Positions 36,487-48,819 of a DNA stretch of 64,000 nucleotides are shown one piece after another. Numbering within the stretch: position 1 is the first letter of the stretch; the number at the start of each line of letters is the position of its first letter. Source of the stretch: Dipylidium caninum (Eukaryota > Platyhelminthes > Cestoda > Cyclophyllidea > Dipylidiidae); assembly GCA_017562135.1 (NCBI GenBank), contig QEYB01000715.1:310001-374000 (forward strand), read 5' to 3'. The notes under the pieces were generated by a model that did no database searches, was not told where the DNA came from, and saw nothing but the letters and a program-made list of their open reading frames with translations. The position numbers and the translations under genes are program-made.

Positions 36487-39400
36487 ATGAACGGGCGGAG
36501 GGAAGGGGGTCGTCGAGCTCTCCTGCGGGAATTCGTCGCGGCGATAGCCTCTTATTAGACAATGCGAGGTGATTATTTCCCTCGATGACAGCACGAAATT
36601 TTAACCGCAGTTGGGGCTAAATTTCCCACGAGGGCAGGCAGTGGGGCGCGGCTGCGGAACGGCCACTCGAGCGCAGGCCCCACGGGGCTGTGGCCTTGTT
36701 AGTCGACGAATTGTCACCTCCGGTGGGCGAAGAGGCCGCTCGTGAATCAGCAGATCGCTGGCGACTACAGCTTCCAAGCAGACCATGGGCGGTGAGAGGA
36801 GAGGCGTCAGCCGTGAATTCTGTGGCACAATGACAGAATAACATTTGGCCTTTTGGCCCCTCTGCCCCGAAAGCCCCTCTTCTGGCGGGCGGTCTGGGGT
36901 GGCGCCGCACTCAGCTGGGCCCCTTCGTGGGCGCTCTGGAGGAGGGCCTGCCTCCCGCATCCCGCACCCCGGTGCCGCCGGAGGGGACAGGGGAAAAGCC
37001 TCCCTTCGGCTGCAGTTCGGCACGCCACGCTTAAGCGGCACGAGGTTTTACCTCATTTGCTTCAGTTTTCAACATTTCCTCTCGATCCGCAGCAGCAGAT
37101 GCAATCTGTAAACGGGCCTGCGATGCTATTGTGGAATTTAAATAAGTGGGCGTTGCGTGCTGAGCGTTATCATTTGGAGGCTTTAGGCAATCACCACCCG
37201 CCCGCTGCCCTCCCGTCCGCCGCCCGCCGCCCACCTCCCACCACCCGCTGCTTCGCCACCCATTCAGTCACCAACTTAAGGGCGAGATGGGGCGTGCAAT
37301 CTTGACACTGCATCTCTTCACTCCACTCGGCTCCACGCGGCCAGGGCTGCAATTCCCGCGCCGAGCGATTGCGGGAGCGCTTGAAACCGTGAAAATACCA
37401 CACAACTCTCGGTAAAGTCGTCAACGATAAGGATCGACTGTCACCAGCGTCTGTGCCCACTCTCCACCGCCCTCCGCCTGCTGCCTTGCCAAACGTCGCC
37501 TGCTGGCGGCCCGGCCACCTCCGCCCTGCGCCCGTTGTCGTCTCCGTGCAGCGGGAGAGAGAATTTGACTCCATTGAACACCACAAGCTGCCGTTTGCCT
37601 CGCACCCACAAACTCGTACCGCCCGTCGTGCGCCACTTTGGCCGCAGCCGGACGCCTTTTTCGCCTTCTTAGTGCTCCCGCCACTTACCTTCGCCCCTGC
37701 GGCTGGAGGGCGTTTGCCGTCTGACTGCGCTCCCACTTCCCCCGCCACGGCACCGCCTCGCTTCCTTCCACCAGGCGACGGTGAAGAGCCGCGAGGCCCA
37801 GCGCGGTGTCGCCCACTTCGCCGCGACCTCGGGAGTCGCTCACGACTCCTCCGTGAGACGTCGACATCCCATCGCCACTGTGAGGAATTACGCGCTAACG
37901 CTTTATTATTATACCTAATTTGTCCGCCCCATTTGAGAGGGAATTTCCTCAAACATAGTTTGCGTGCGGCAAAAATCCATTCTGATGGTAGCGGCAGTTG
38001 TTGTTAATTGTACAGTGTTGGAGGGGAAATTTTCAACCACCGCGATTCGCCGCTCCGTCGAGAGGGGAGTTAAGCGGCTGCGGTGAGGCTCGCAGACCCT
38101 CCAGATAAACTAGAGAATATGTTGAATCGCCCGGGAGCCGTCAGGCCCGTCATGTTGCGCAGTGGAGTTAACAGTCAGGGGGAGGAGAGCGGGCGGAGAG
38201 CGGAGAGCGGCTGGCCCGGCCTGACGTTGGGCGCAGTAACGCGATTTGGACGGCGACTAATGAAATTGTAAGGAGGCAGACTGTCGGACGCCCGAACATG
38301 CAGCGCCACCGCTCCCCGCCTTCGCCTGCATTCCCTCCCACCGTCCCGACCATTTGTTCCTGTCCGTGGCCGAATCCGCGAGGCGCCTCGTGGCCAGATG
38401 TTCAGACTCGGTGTGGATTGAAATGAGGAGTGTACGGTTTCAAATGCCTGTTACAAAGTTTCGGCAAAGTCGAAACAGTTGTCCTCCTCCTCCTCCTCTT
38501 TTTGATACCTTGGTATGTCCGTCCCAGCTGGTCCCTCAGCGCCCGTCCGCCTTTTGGACATACATTCCTGCGCACACCAACATCCTCTCCGACTCGAAAG
38601 CGCCACCCTTCTACTTGTCCAAAATGTCCACATGGCCTGCCAGCCTTGTGGCCCTTAGAGGCGGAATATCTCGCGGCGGATTTGGGGAAAGGCCGCTTCC
38701 ATTGCAGCGAGGAGGCGCCGAACTCGGTCCTCGAGGACGTCCCTGACTGCAAATGTTCTCACAAGCAAATGTGTCTCCGTGCCGTTTGGCTGGGCTTATA
38801 GGCAGGGAAGGTGCTTCCTGCTGCCTTCTGGGGGTGTTGAGAGCTCCTCGGCCGGTCCGTGGACGCCAACTTGCTGCGACCTCGAGGGTTCACGCGTGCG
38901 TCCGCACGCTGCGCCGGCGAAGACGGCTGCTGACTGACAACACGACTTAAACAAACCCTTGAGAGCGCAAGTCCCAAGTCTCCCTTTTCGTCCTCCTCTG
39001 GTCAGGCTGCCCACCTTAACGTTTTGCTATCGCGCTGGAAGCGCAGCAGACCGGTATCCAGGAGGGGTTTCGGGAGGAGAAGGAGGAGACATCCGGTTGT
39101 GATGAGCTCACGAACTCTGTGATAAGAGTTCGCTTCATCTTCAGGAACTCCAGCGAGAGCAGAAGCTGAAACCACATGTGGGAGATTGCGAGCAGAAACT
39201 TCCCTAAATCGTAGGAGCGGCTCCTCACCACAAGGCTGAGCGCACGATCGCCGCTCGACTGCCTCACCCTGCCGATGGCCGATGGAGCAAGTGAACTGCG
39301 GATCAGCCAAAGTGACCGCGGCTGCGAGTGAGCCTCGTCACTCGTTTGCCCTGCCACGTAGCCGCCCAACTCGGAGACCGAGGCGGGGCCGCCTGCTGGT

Positions 39401-40289
39401 CCGATTGCCGGGCCTCTCCGCAGGCGGGGGCCCCGCGCCGATTCTAGCCCCTTCAAAGCAGTCCCCCGCACGCCGATGCCGAGGACGGCGGACGAGGCCT
39501 GATCGCACGCGTTGCATTTTAAAGTCCCGTGTTTTTCCTGACGGCGAGACGAAAGAGGAACGGGCCGTCATAAATGCGGTTGTTGGGCAGGTTGAAATGT
39601 CAGGGCACCCACAGGCCCGTTCGACCGACCTGTAAGGATATTTGTTAGGTAAATTAACCGAGTCGAAATGTCAGGGTTTTGATCACCCAACCGCGCCGGC
39701 TAAGTCGGTGTATTTGACATTTGAGACCCGGGGCACGTGGCCGGAGGCCCACGCCCGCGCCAGTGCCTCGGATGCCTCGTCACAAAGTGGCAGATGGGAC
39801 GAAGACGGGCCGCCGGCGGGCCCCCGGAGAGACGCCCGGCGGAACGGCTGAAGAGACAGTCAGAGCGAGCTTGACGCGCCTGCATCCGCCACCCCTGGTA
39901 AGAAAGAAAGCCAGTTGAACGGCAGGACTGGGCGGCCACTGCCGGCGCGCTGAGTGGCCAGGGGCTCGCGGAAGCCTGCGCCGAGGGCGTGTCAGTCCCC
40001 GCTGACGAGCGCCTTCCTGTCGCGAGTCGAATTCACTCCCAAACGGGTTGCGACAGCCGCAACTGGCGCGCCGCGGGCCCCACCGCGGCTGGCCTCGACG
40101 ACCCACTTCGGGTCCGGAGCTGCCCCACGGAACCCTGTTTTCGGCAACGCTACCACAAACTCAGACATTGCCAATCACTGTCAAAAACTTTATCCCTTTA
40201 TTCAATTTTCGAGGCGTGAGTCAGATGTCAGGCGTTTTGCCAGTTGCTAAGTTATCACGTCCAACGAGTGGTGGTGCGGAAAAACGAAC

Positions 40290-40334
40290 GGTTTGCCAAT
40301 TACCATCATTGCCAAACCCGGTAATGATGGGTAA
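40290..40334. other. Two mutually exclusive hairpins
   Basis: GGTTTG (40290-40295) can pair with CAAACC (40313-40318). Alternatively TTACCATCATT (from 40300) can pair with AATGATGGGTAA (to 40334) with one bulge. The two stems overlap, so only one can form at a time. Confidence 0.45.
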
Positions 40335-41021
40335 GAATATCGCGCTACGCTTTCTCTCACGACCGCCTAAGATGGTCCACGGCGGCCGGAGGGCTGGGAG
40401 AAAGGCTATCCACGTCGAACATCGCAACCTGCCCACCGGGCCGCTCGCCCTCCTCGGAGGCGAGGCCCTGGTCCGCCTCGTCGTGGCAACGACAAATGCA
40501 TTAGCGCTGTTCAACGACATGTGTGGCTTTTTAGAGGCCTACTGCGGGGGCGTCCTTTCCCTAGGACGGTCTTTCAACTCGCATGCACAGCAATTTCAGG
40601 AAAGAGACCAATTTTAAAACGAAAATGGGATGGAACGCCTTGGAGGAGGGAAAAAGTGGCAGCCTGTGTGTGTTTTGTTCGCCGCCTTTTAAGCACACAC
40701 TCCGGCTATAACAATGATGAATGACGGGGATCCCACATCATTCGCGCCGCTGCCGCTGCCGCACCCACACCGTACGGACACGGCGGACGCTCGGACGGAC
40801 GGATGGCTAGAGGGGCGGAGGGGTGGAGCCACATCTCTGAGTCCTGAGGCACCCCTTTTATCGTGTTTTAATGGCAGTCAGCCTGTAAGTATATTTTGCG
40901 TCTGCGTAGTTCATTGCGCTGGTGCCGAGGCGAGCTTCAACGTCTCCCCTCGGAAGGACGAGGAGGCCTATGGGGGCAAGCGACGCACAACTGCCGCCTT
41001 CACCCTTCTCCACCACTAAGT

Positions 41022-41055
41022 CTCCTCCTCCTCCTCCTCCTCCTCCTCCTCCTCT
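41022..41055. repeat. (CCT)11 repeat
   Basis: Uninterrupted CCT run. Confidence 0.9.
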
Positions 41056-42180
41056 GGCAGAAGAGGGATAAAGATGATCAAGGCGTTCCGAAATATCGCT
41101 GTTTTATACCATTCGCAGCATAAACACGCACGCATCCCAAACAACGTGTGCACGTGTGTGCCACGGGAACAGCTGATTGGGATAAACTCGTTGTCGTCGT
41201 CGCCGTCCGCGGGGAGGTGGCACTCACCCTCCCCGCTATGAACGAAAAGCTCGCCATTTGTTTCGCACGTGGAAGCTCCGCGATATGGCCACTGCCTTCG
41301 TGAGGTGATGCCACGCGGTGTGAGAGTTTGGAGCAGGCCGAGAAGGCCTGGAGGCGCATCGGCCTGCCGGATGCGTCAGGCAGTGGGACCACGTGCAGAC
41401 GAAGCACCTCAACTCATTCTCATTCACCACGGACATGGGGAAAAGAGGGCAAACACGACACACTACCGCCGGGTCCTAAACTCCATTTGCGCGACAAAGC
41501 GCAGACACACGTCTCGAAGATGAGCGCCCACATGAGCGCCGTCGGTGACGGGTTATGGCTTTGCCCGGCGCGTCTACTCGAACCGCGGAAGTAAGAGCCT
41601 CGCACTGCTGAGACCGCGATTGCCTGTCTGAATAGTCACCGTTCTTGCGCCCCCACTTGCCCTCCGCATAGACTCCATTCAAGGGAGCCCGAGTGAGTGG
41701 AGGGCCCGTGTTTGGGAGTTGTGTGCCAGCGAGTCTTCCTGCCTTCTGAGGGACCAGGAGTCCCTCTGCGCCGGTTAAGTCGCTACCAAAACAATCTCGC
41801 TCCAGAGCTCATCCATCTTCCCGTCCGGCCAAGCGGTGAATCGTGGATTATCACACTCGTCCATATTCCAAGGGCAGAATAACCGCCTCATTTCACACGT
41901 TTCCATTGCCTTCCTCACGAGGAAGAGTAGCACATACACAATTCTATCTTTGATTTTGTCTGTTGAAAGCAAATGGCCACCCTTTCTGCGTTGTGGGGAC
42001 AAACTCTGACAAGGTTGCCTTCCGTGCCAAGCAAAGGACGCTACAACGTGCTGGCACGTTTCTTGGCTGAATGCGCAACAGATGACAGAATTCCACGTTA
42101 TCAAAAGTTAAATACCAAAAGAATAAGTTGGCGAGTCTTCCCGCGCCTGGATAAAAGGCGACTCAAATGCCGACTACGCT

Positions 42181-42810
42181 AACCTCTCCGAACCTCCCCC
42201 AGCCGACGCGAGGTTGCTTTTTGTGTTTAAACTTGGCTTTTGTTTACCCATAATCTTATAATGCTGGGACAAGGCACCAATCCATAACATTTTGTTCTTT
42301 ATTCGGTAATAATTCTTGCTAGCTTAATTTATGGCAAAATAATGTGGGAATGATAAAATTAATAACAACTTATGAACTCGACTTAATCAAATTCCAAATG
42401 CCTCCTGTAAAGCATGTTTGACACCAGGAACGGATGTATCTGGGGTGATTACGGGTGTCTGTTCAAGGGATACGCAACTCGCTTTCCATTGTTCACGGTT
42501 TGTCCAAGGAAAGCATCAATCGAGGCGGATATTGTTGGCAGTGTCAAGTTCAGAGCGTACTGTCATTCACGTCTGCTACGAAATACAACCGCCAAAATAG
42601 TTTTACTCTAATAATTTGAGTAAACTGTGATTTTGCGTACTTTTGCTGCCTTAATTAATTTAACGAGATTCTTGATCAGCGGTATTTAAAATTAGCTTGA
42701 ACAGTAACACACGGGGAGATAGGGAAAACCCACCAACCTCTTTTCGAACTCAGCTTTGATACAGTAGAAAGAGGAGAATTTGATTCCAAAGCGGATCTAT
42801 CCTTTAAAAC
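42181..42810. other. AT-rich island in the desert
   Basis: About 600 bases of clearly lower GC than both flanks, with TTAATTAATTTAACG, AGCTTAATTTATGG, TATTTAAAATTAGC and TTGTTTAC (forkhead-like). Only chance frames of about 60 codons. Candidate regulatory element cluster or nuclear matrix-type DNA. Confidence 0.4.
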
Positions 42811-45800
42811 GCATTGTTAAGGCCAACCGACTTTGATGAAACTTCCAGATCACCTTTGTTCATTTTGAAAGTGGAGAGTAGAACTCATAACGGCTGGATA
42901 TGGGGGAGATGCTTGCTGAGAGGCGGCGCAGGCGCCACTCTTTCTCCCCACCAGACGTTCTCTCCTACGGCCCCTCTTCCGATGGGGCTGCCGCCGCACG
43001 GTCGCGCACCGTGTGTACTCCCTCACGCGACCATTGCTGATACTGATTATCCTCAAATCCTCTACTAATTTCACCTTGGAAATGGGAGAAAAGTGGAAGT
43101 GTGATTCGAGCTTTCACGTAGTCCATTACGCGCGAGTCGAGGGTTGGTGGTTCACTGGCAGTTGGGATTTCGGTATGCTAGGTGGAGCATCGGTCGTGCA
43201 TGCAGCCACCTTCGTTTCCTCCGCTGCTTTGTCAAGTAGTCAATTTCATCGAAGCGGTTGCCCCGAGTCATTGCAACCAAGTTCAGGGAGATGTTATTAG
43301 AGATTCCTGCTATAGAATTCAGTTTTCATGTGCAGCCTCTGTTCACCTGTCCTCAGAACGATTGGCGAGGGCACATTCCAGGCGGAGACGGAGGAGGAGG
43401 AAGCGGAGCGTTGCCACCATAGTCCGTAATGTGATTCAGAGCAGAGCTTTGTTGCCTCCAAGCCTCGCGAATTTGGTGCCCATGATAATTTACACGGGAA
43501 CCGACCTTCATAATTACCGCCTCATTTTGCACTTTCCGAAGCACACCACTTGGCCGTGCACCACACGACCGAATGTGGTGAATGGAAGTGTGCTTTCGGC
43601 TGTGCGGAGGCAGAGGGCCTCTCCTTCTCCGCACTAATAAGGCGGCCTCCCTCCTTCCAACACGGCTTGTCACGTAGGCTCTCGACGCGTTGCGGGCGCT
43701 GGGGCGTTAACACAGGTCTCCGTGGAATGCCAGCGGGGAATCGGTGAGCGGAACCAGCATCGGCCCGTCCACGTCGCGGATGCGAGCGCTGCACGCGTTG
43801 AGGTGTGACGGGGGAAGTGTTCAAAGGTGGTTTGCGAGTTCAAACTTGCTCACAGTCTTTTCACCTCCACGCCATGAAAAATCACGCGCTCTTCAGACCG
43901 TGACATGTGTGCTTCGGTTTTGAGCATTCCAAAGATCCAAGTCCGGCCGTCTCACGCGCGGCCATAGTTCACAGCAACTCGTGTGCTAACGAAAATCGTG
44001 TCTCCATTCTGGATGGGACAGTCTCCTCGGCATTTTGGAAGAAATTCAATGAAACGAAGGAAAGGCAATTTTTGAGGTTTTATGTTACTCCTTACCGCCT
44101 CAAAGCATGTTGACGTTCGTGTTCACCAATCTCTTGCTAATTCGCGACTGGTACAGAATTGTCGCGATCCTGCTTTTTAGTGAAAGCCTCGAAGCGGCGC
44201 GTCGACGATCCCGCCAGCCTCCCCGAGCCTCGTCCGGCGAGGAGCTTCTACTCCGTCGTGGGAAATGTAATTTGTCGGTGTCATCTCCTCCTAACATTAT
44301 TTAAAGGTTATAAGCACACTGTTAATTTGTTTGGCAAAAAAGATTAGAGCGCACACGAGCGGGCGCCTAGAGCGCGTCGGATGGAAAGTCCCCGGTCGGC
44401 CAATCAGATATTTTTAAGAAAATAAAATGTTAAACCAATCAATACGGGGACTTGGGGAAGGCAAGTGTCGACAAAAAGGTTGTCATGGCATGAAATCACC
44501 CAGTAATGCAACAGAATGCACAGTGAGGGCTATTTGGGGCCTTCGAAGGTAGCCACGCGGTGTTCGTGGCAGGACAAACCGCGGAGCAGCACGTCGGAGG
44601 CGGAGGCGACGGCGAGTGGGCGAGGGCTGTTGCCTGGGGCACCAGAACCGACTCCACCGGCCATGAGATGTACAATAACGGGGCTGTTTTAATGGGTGCC
44701 CCCACCTGCCATGGGGGCCCTCGCAGCCTGGGAGTATCCGTCGCTGCGCACCTGAAACAGCAGCCCGGACAAATCGCTCGGCCGCGCCGCTCCCGCCGCT
44801 CCCGCCGCTCTCGCCACCCTCCCCGGACGGTGCCGCCTCCTCGGCAGGAGGGCGTGGCACGCGACAGCGGCACCCACGGCGCCCCGACTCGCGGTGCGGC
44901 TCGGGGACCGGTGGGCGGGGCACTTTCGTCCCGTGCATTGTCGTTTTGCCGCGGCGGCGTTGCCTGCCTGGTAGTCGGACGGTCTGTGCTGCTAAATACG
45001 ATGACCGCAGAGAAAACGCAGGAATGGAAGCATCCATTTGCCGTGAAATTGGTTTCGTTCTCTCTCTGTGGCTCGTTACTCCGGCCATGGCCTCGCCAAC
45101 CTGTGATATTTTAAACCTCCCTCCACCCCTTTAACCAAAAGGCATGGAAAAACAAGTTCTTCCACCGACTCGCCCCCGCCAGACGCTAATATGAATTACG
45201 TGAACGGCGATTGACGGCACGTCGGACTAACAGAATGAATAACAGTCTCATTTTGTAAAGGCTAATTATGCAGCCTCGGCCAAAAGCGACTGCAATTGCG
45301 TCTCGGTAATTTGATTTTGTTTAATTTCGCGAATTAAAGCGGTCTAAATGAAAAGCGGTGACGATATAGGGTGGAGGAGGCGAAATTTGCTCGGGGTTGG
45401 GCCGACAAGAGGTGCCCAAAGTGGTGAGTCGCCTAGTCCCGAGTTGGTGGATGGAAAGCAGTTGCCGAGTTGCCTTCCAGAAGCTGGGTGCCCTTCTCGG
45501 ACGCAGGCGAACCCGTCCATCCCCGCCCCGTCGATGGCGAATTTTTAAATCAACTGCGCAATAAATTTTTTTAAGCTTCTGTTCATTTGAAAAATTTCAG
45601 TAAATGGTAATAAATTTTATTTTGTCACTGATAGCATCTCCTCCGAGTCTTCCCAACCAGGCAAAGTTTTTATTTTTAGACAACACTACGGACACTAAAA
45701 TGCAGGCTCTTCGTGCTGCGCACAGCGTTTTTCCGGCCTCATTGAGGTCATTAGCCAGCGAGCCAAAACCAGAACTGCATTTTCACTGTTTCGTCGTCTG

Positions 45801-48800
45801 AAAAGCGAGTCGTGGGGCCGACGACGCTCACGAGGTCCGGTGGCGGGCGGTCGTCCTGGCGCTGACCGCCGACCGACCTCCCAAAATGCTAACGGCTAGC
45901 CTGTCCAGGGGAGAACTGCAGCAACACCCTCTGGGCGCCAGCTACCTTCCGGCGCGTCGCGCAGACGCTTCGCTTGCTGCGGGCACTCGTCCGACGGATG
46001 CACGATTCACACTCCACACCGCCAGTTCATCACTCCGCTGGCTCTTCCATTGCTTGGCCGGTCCTTTTCGTCCTCGCCTTGAGAGAGTCCGCCGTCCCCG
46101 AGGATCGGGTCGGTTGTCCTCGTCTTGAGGCTTCGGTCGTCCGCAGGCAGAGTCGGCGCGGGGCGCCCTGGCCGGGCCCAGACGTGGGGTCAGTGGAATG
46201 GGCGGCGGCTCTGCCCGCCCTCGCCACCCCTTGCCGCGGCCCACTTAACTACTTATAAAGGCCCAAGCAAATACTGCTGCCTTTCAACAATCATTCAATA
46301 GGTTTTCAAACCAAATTGAACTGTTCGCCAATCATGGCAAAAGTAACATTTCGCTCGAGAGTTGACCTCCTCCGCTCAGACATCAGGCGTCGGGTATCGG
46401 GCGCTCTCGCCGGAGGTGTGGACGGTTTCGCTCCCGGCTCGCATGCGCGGGGCGCGCGTGCCGGCCGGAGAGCTTCGTGCAAGCCTCGGTCCGAGGCTGG
46501 CAGCCGCCTCTCTTTTCTGGACAAAACTGAGTGGGGCAGAACAAGTCACCGCTCTTCTTTCACCCCCTTTTTCCCACTTTCACTCTCTCCCTCCTAAACG
46601 GTTTCCCAAGCTGGCAAGAAGATTCCATTTGCTGCCTTGTTGGGTGAAAAACGGGAGGACGCGCGTCAGCGAGACAAGGCAGTCGTGCCACGGTCTCGGT
46701 GACGGAATGACGTGGACATGCCGTTCATGCCATCGGCTAGCAGGCGGTGCTTCGAGAAGAGTCTCTCGCTCACTCCGCCCAAGACGATCAAGTGGGGAGG
46801 TCCAAACGCTGCCCCGCAAATACCGCAAGGCCGCCACGTGAAGGAGGTCTGCCGGGCCCCAATAAGGGTGGTCCGCTGCAGCACAGGAAGCAGGGTCTCC
46901 GGCCTTCTCAGCCACAGTGGAAAGTGTCCCCAACGGGCACTGCACTGTCGAGTGACCTCCAAGACGACGATTGAAGGCACCGAAACCTCTGATGCTGCTC
47001 CGAAGAAACATCTCCTACCACGACGTGCCCTGCCACGACTTAAGGCAGGAGTCCGGGAGGCTAAGAGCCTGCATGGCCAAGGAACCGAATGAGGGGAAGC
47101 GACTCCTTCCCCTGAAGTAGATTTTGCTCATGAAGGCCGGGTTTTAGCAAGTCTCTGACCTCCGTCGGTTACCCTGTCTCGGCGGTTCACAAGAAGCTCC
47201 CCGTTATTTCCACAGGTCCCGCCACTTCCGTGAGGCTTGCTTCGTTGCGGTGTTGAGCACTGGGCGGTGTTTAACCGGGATCGGCCACCCTCGAAGTGGT
47301 CAACAGACGCACGCAAGTGGCCCAACCGTCCTTCGCAAGCCCTGCTGCCGTGCGGGACGGGGAAAAGGGGCGAATCAAGGGTGGACCCCGCGATGCAGAA
47401 TTGTGGGCTCTCTTCGTGCGTGGATCCACTCATTTACACGCCGATGCACGCGTGGACGAGAGGAAAGCGAAGGCAAATGACCTAAAATGGGCTGCGATTG
47501 TTTCGACGAGGCATTTTGGTGTTGCCGAGACTCGGTCGAAAAGCGGTGTCGCAGAGCGGAGGTGTCAGCAGGCCACTGACGCGCTGGGCGACCGACATGC
47601 CTTCTTCCGGCAGGCTTCACTTCACCAACTCGGGGGACCATTCGGGGGCGAGAATTCCGGAGCTTGCGCGTTTGACGCGGGGCGCAGTGAAGCAGCGAGA
47701 ACACAACAGTTTGCTGGACTGTTGCTAAAAATACGCCTTTCTGAGGTGTTTTTTCATTGGCCGAAAAATAACCATCATGTAATGCTGGGAAGGAAGACTG
47801 AATTAAAATTTACCACAGCCCAGTCGGGCAGCTGCAGCGAGGTAGTCCGCAGGGCCCTGCGCGAGTGCTCCACTAACCTCGGCGGTGGACGAAGTGGAGC
47901 TGGTGGCTGCTGCTTGCGCCGTCTCCGCAGCCTCTCCGAGGGGGGGTGAAGGGGGCGCCTCCACAGTCCCCCGTCCACCACGGAGGAAATAGGGCCGTGT
48001 GAACGCGATGACCGACCGGTGGGTCGAGCCTGTCGGACATGAGCCTCTGCTCAACCGGCCGTCCCCCGGGACGGTCGCAAAACTTTTTTCCTTCCCTCCT
48101 GTCGGGTAGACTTAGTCGGCCGCCAGAACTTAAAATATTGGCTTGGCAACCAAGCGGTTGCAGACTTTAAGTAAGAGTGGAAATTCCAAAATTTTTGTTC
48201 AAAATATACCCTTAATTCAAATTGATGCTGGTCGTTTTGACCAATACTTTCGCCGCCGTGGAGGCAGTATTATAATTCCACGTTCAGAAGGTTCCTAATA
48301 TTCCTGGTCGAAAACTGAATTAAGAGTGATTTGACATCACTCGTGTCGTTAAAAATTTTACAACTCGAGGAGTTTTCGCGTGCCACGGCGGGAGAATTGG
48401 TAGTCTGAAGGAGACGCGGGGTGAGGGCCACGGGGCGGAGGTGTCAGGGCGTCCAGCAGGGAGGCAACCACTTGTGGCGCGCCACCGACGATGCGTGGGG
48501 CTGCGCATCACCGCGGTGGGCACCGACAGCCACATGAGTTGCCTCTCCTGGCCGCTTTGCTCGAACTGATCGCATCGCTCAGGTCGGCGAGTTGTCGAAC
48601 GCTCGCGGTTCAGCCGGTCGTCCGGTTGTTTGGCCCCAGTTCACGGCGCAGAATCCCCTTATTATCTCACCCGACTGGACATCTCCGCCGACCAAAAGCT
48701 TGTTGCCCACTACGCACCCTGCGTCGTCAGTAATTAGTCTTGTCAGAAGGGGGTCAGGTTCGTTGCCTTTCGGATGCAACAAGCTGTCTACTTCGCCTTC

Positions 48801-48802
48801 CA

Positions 48803-48819
48803 GTGTGTGTGTGTGTGTG
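48803..48819. repeat. (GT)8 microsatellite
   Basis: Pure dinucleotide run. Confidence 0.9.

Larger units (their letters stand above)
28861..42180. other. Non-coding block
   Basis: No recognised exon. It holds an ATT run (29582-29597), GA-rich DNA near 29660-29690, a CCGTCCCCAG-type repeat (34366-34430), a POU octamer ATTTGCAT (34682-34689), a long but featureless open frame (34543-35691, plus), a GGCGGA repeat (36454-36486), a nested pair of hairpins (40290-40334) and a CCT repeat (41022-41055). Confidence 0.45.

Noticed and set aside
44560..44950. CpG-island promoter
   Set aside because: CpG is high across most of the window, so local CpG density carries little weight here; no start site or exon adjoins it.
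47296..47949. 217-codon plus-strand open frame
   Set aside because: No domain signature, no poly(A) signal or splice context that supports it.
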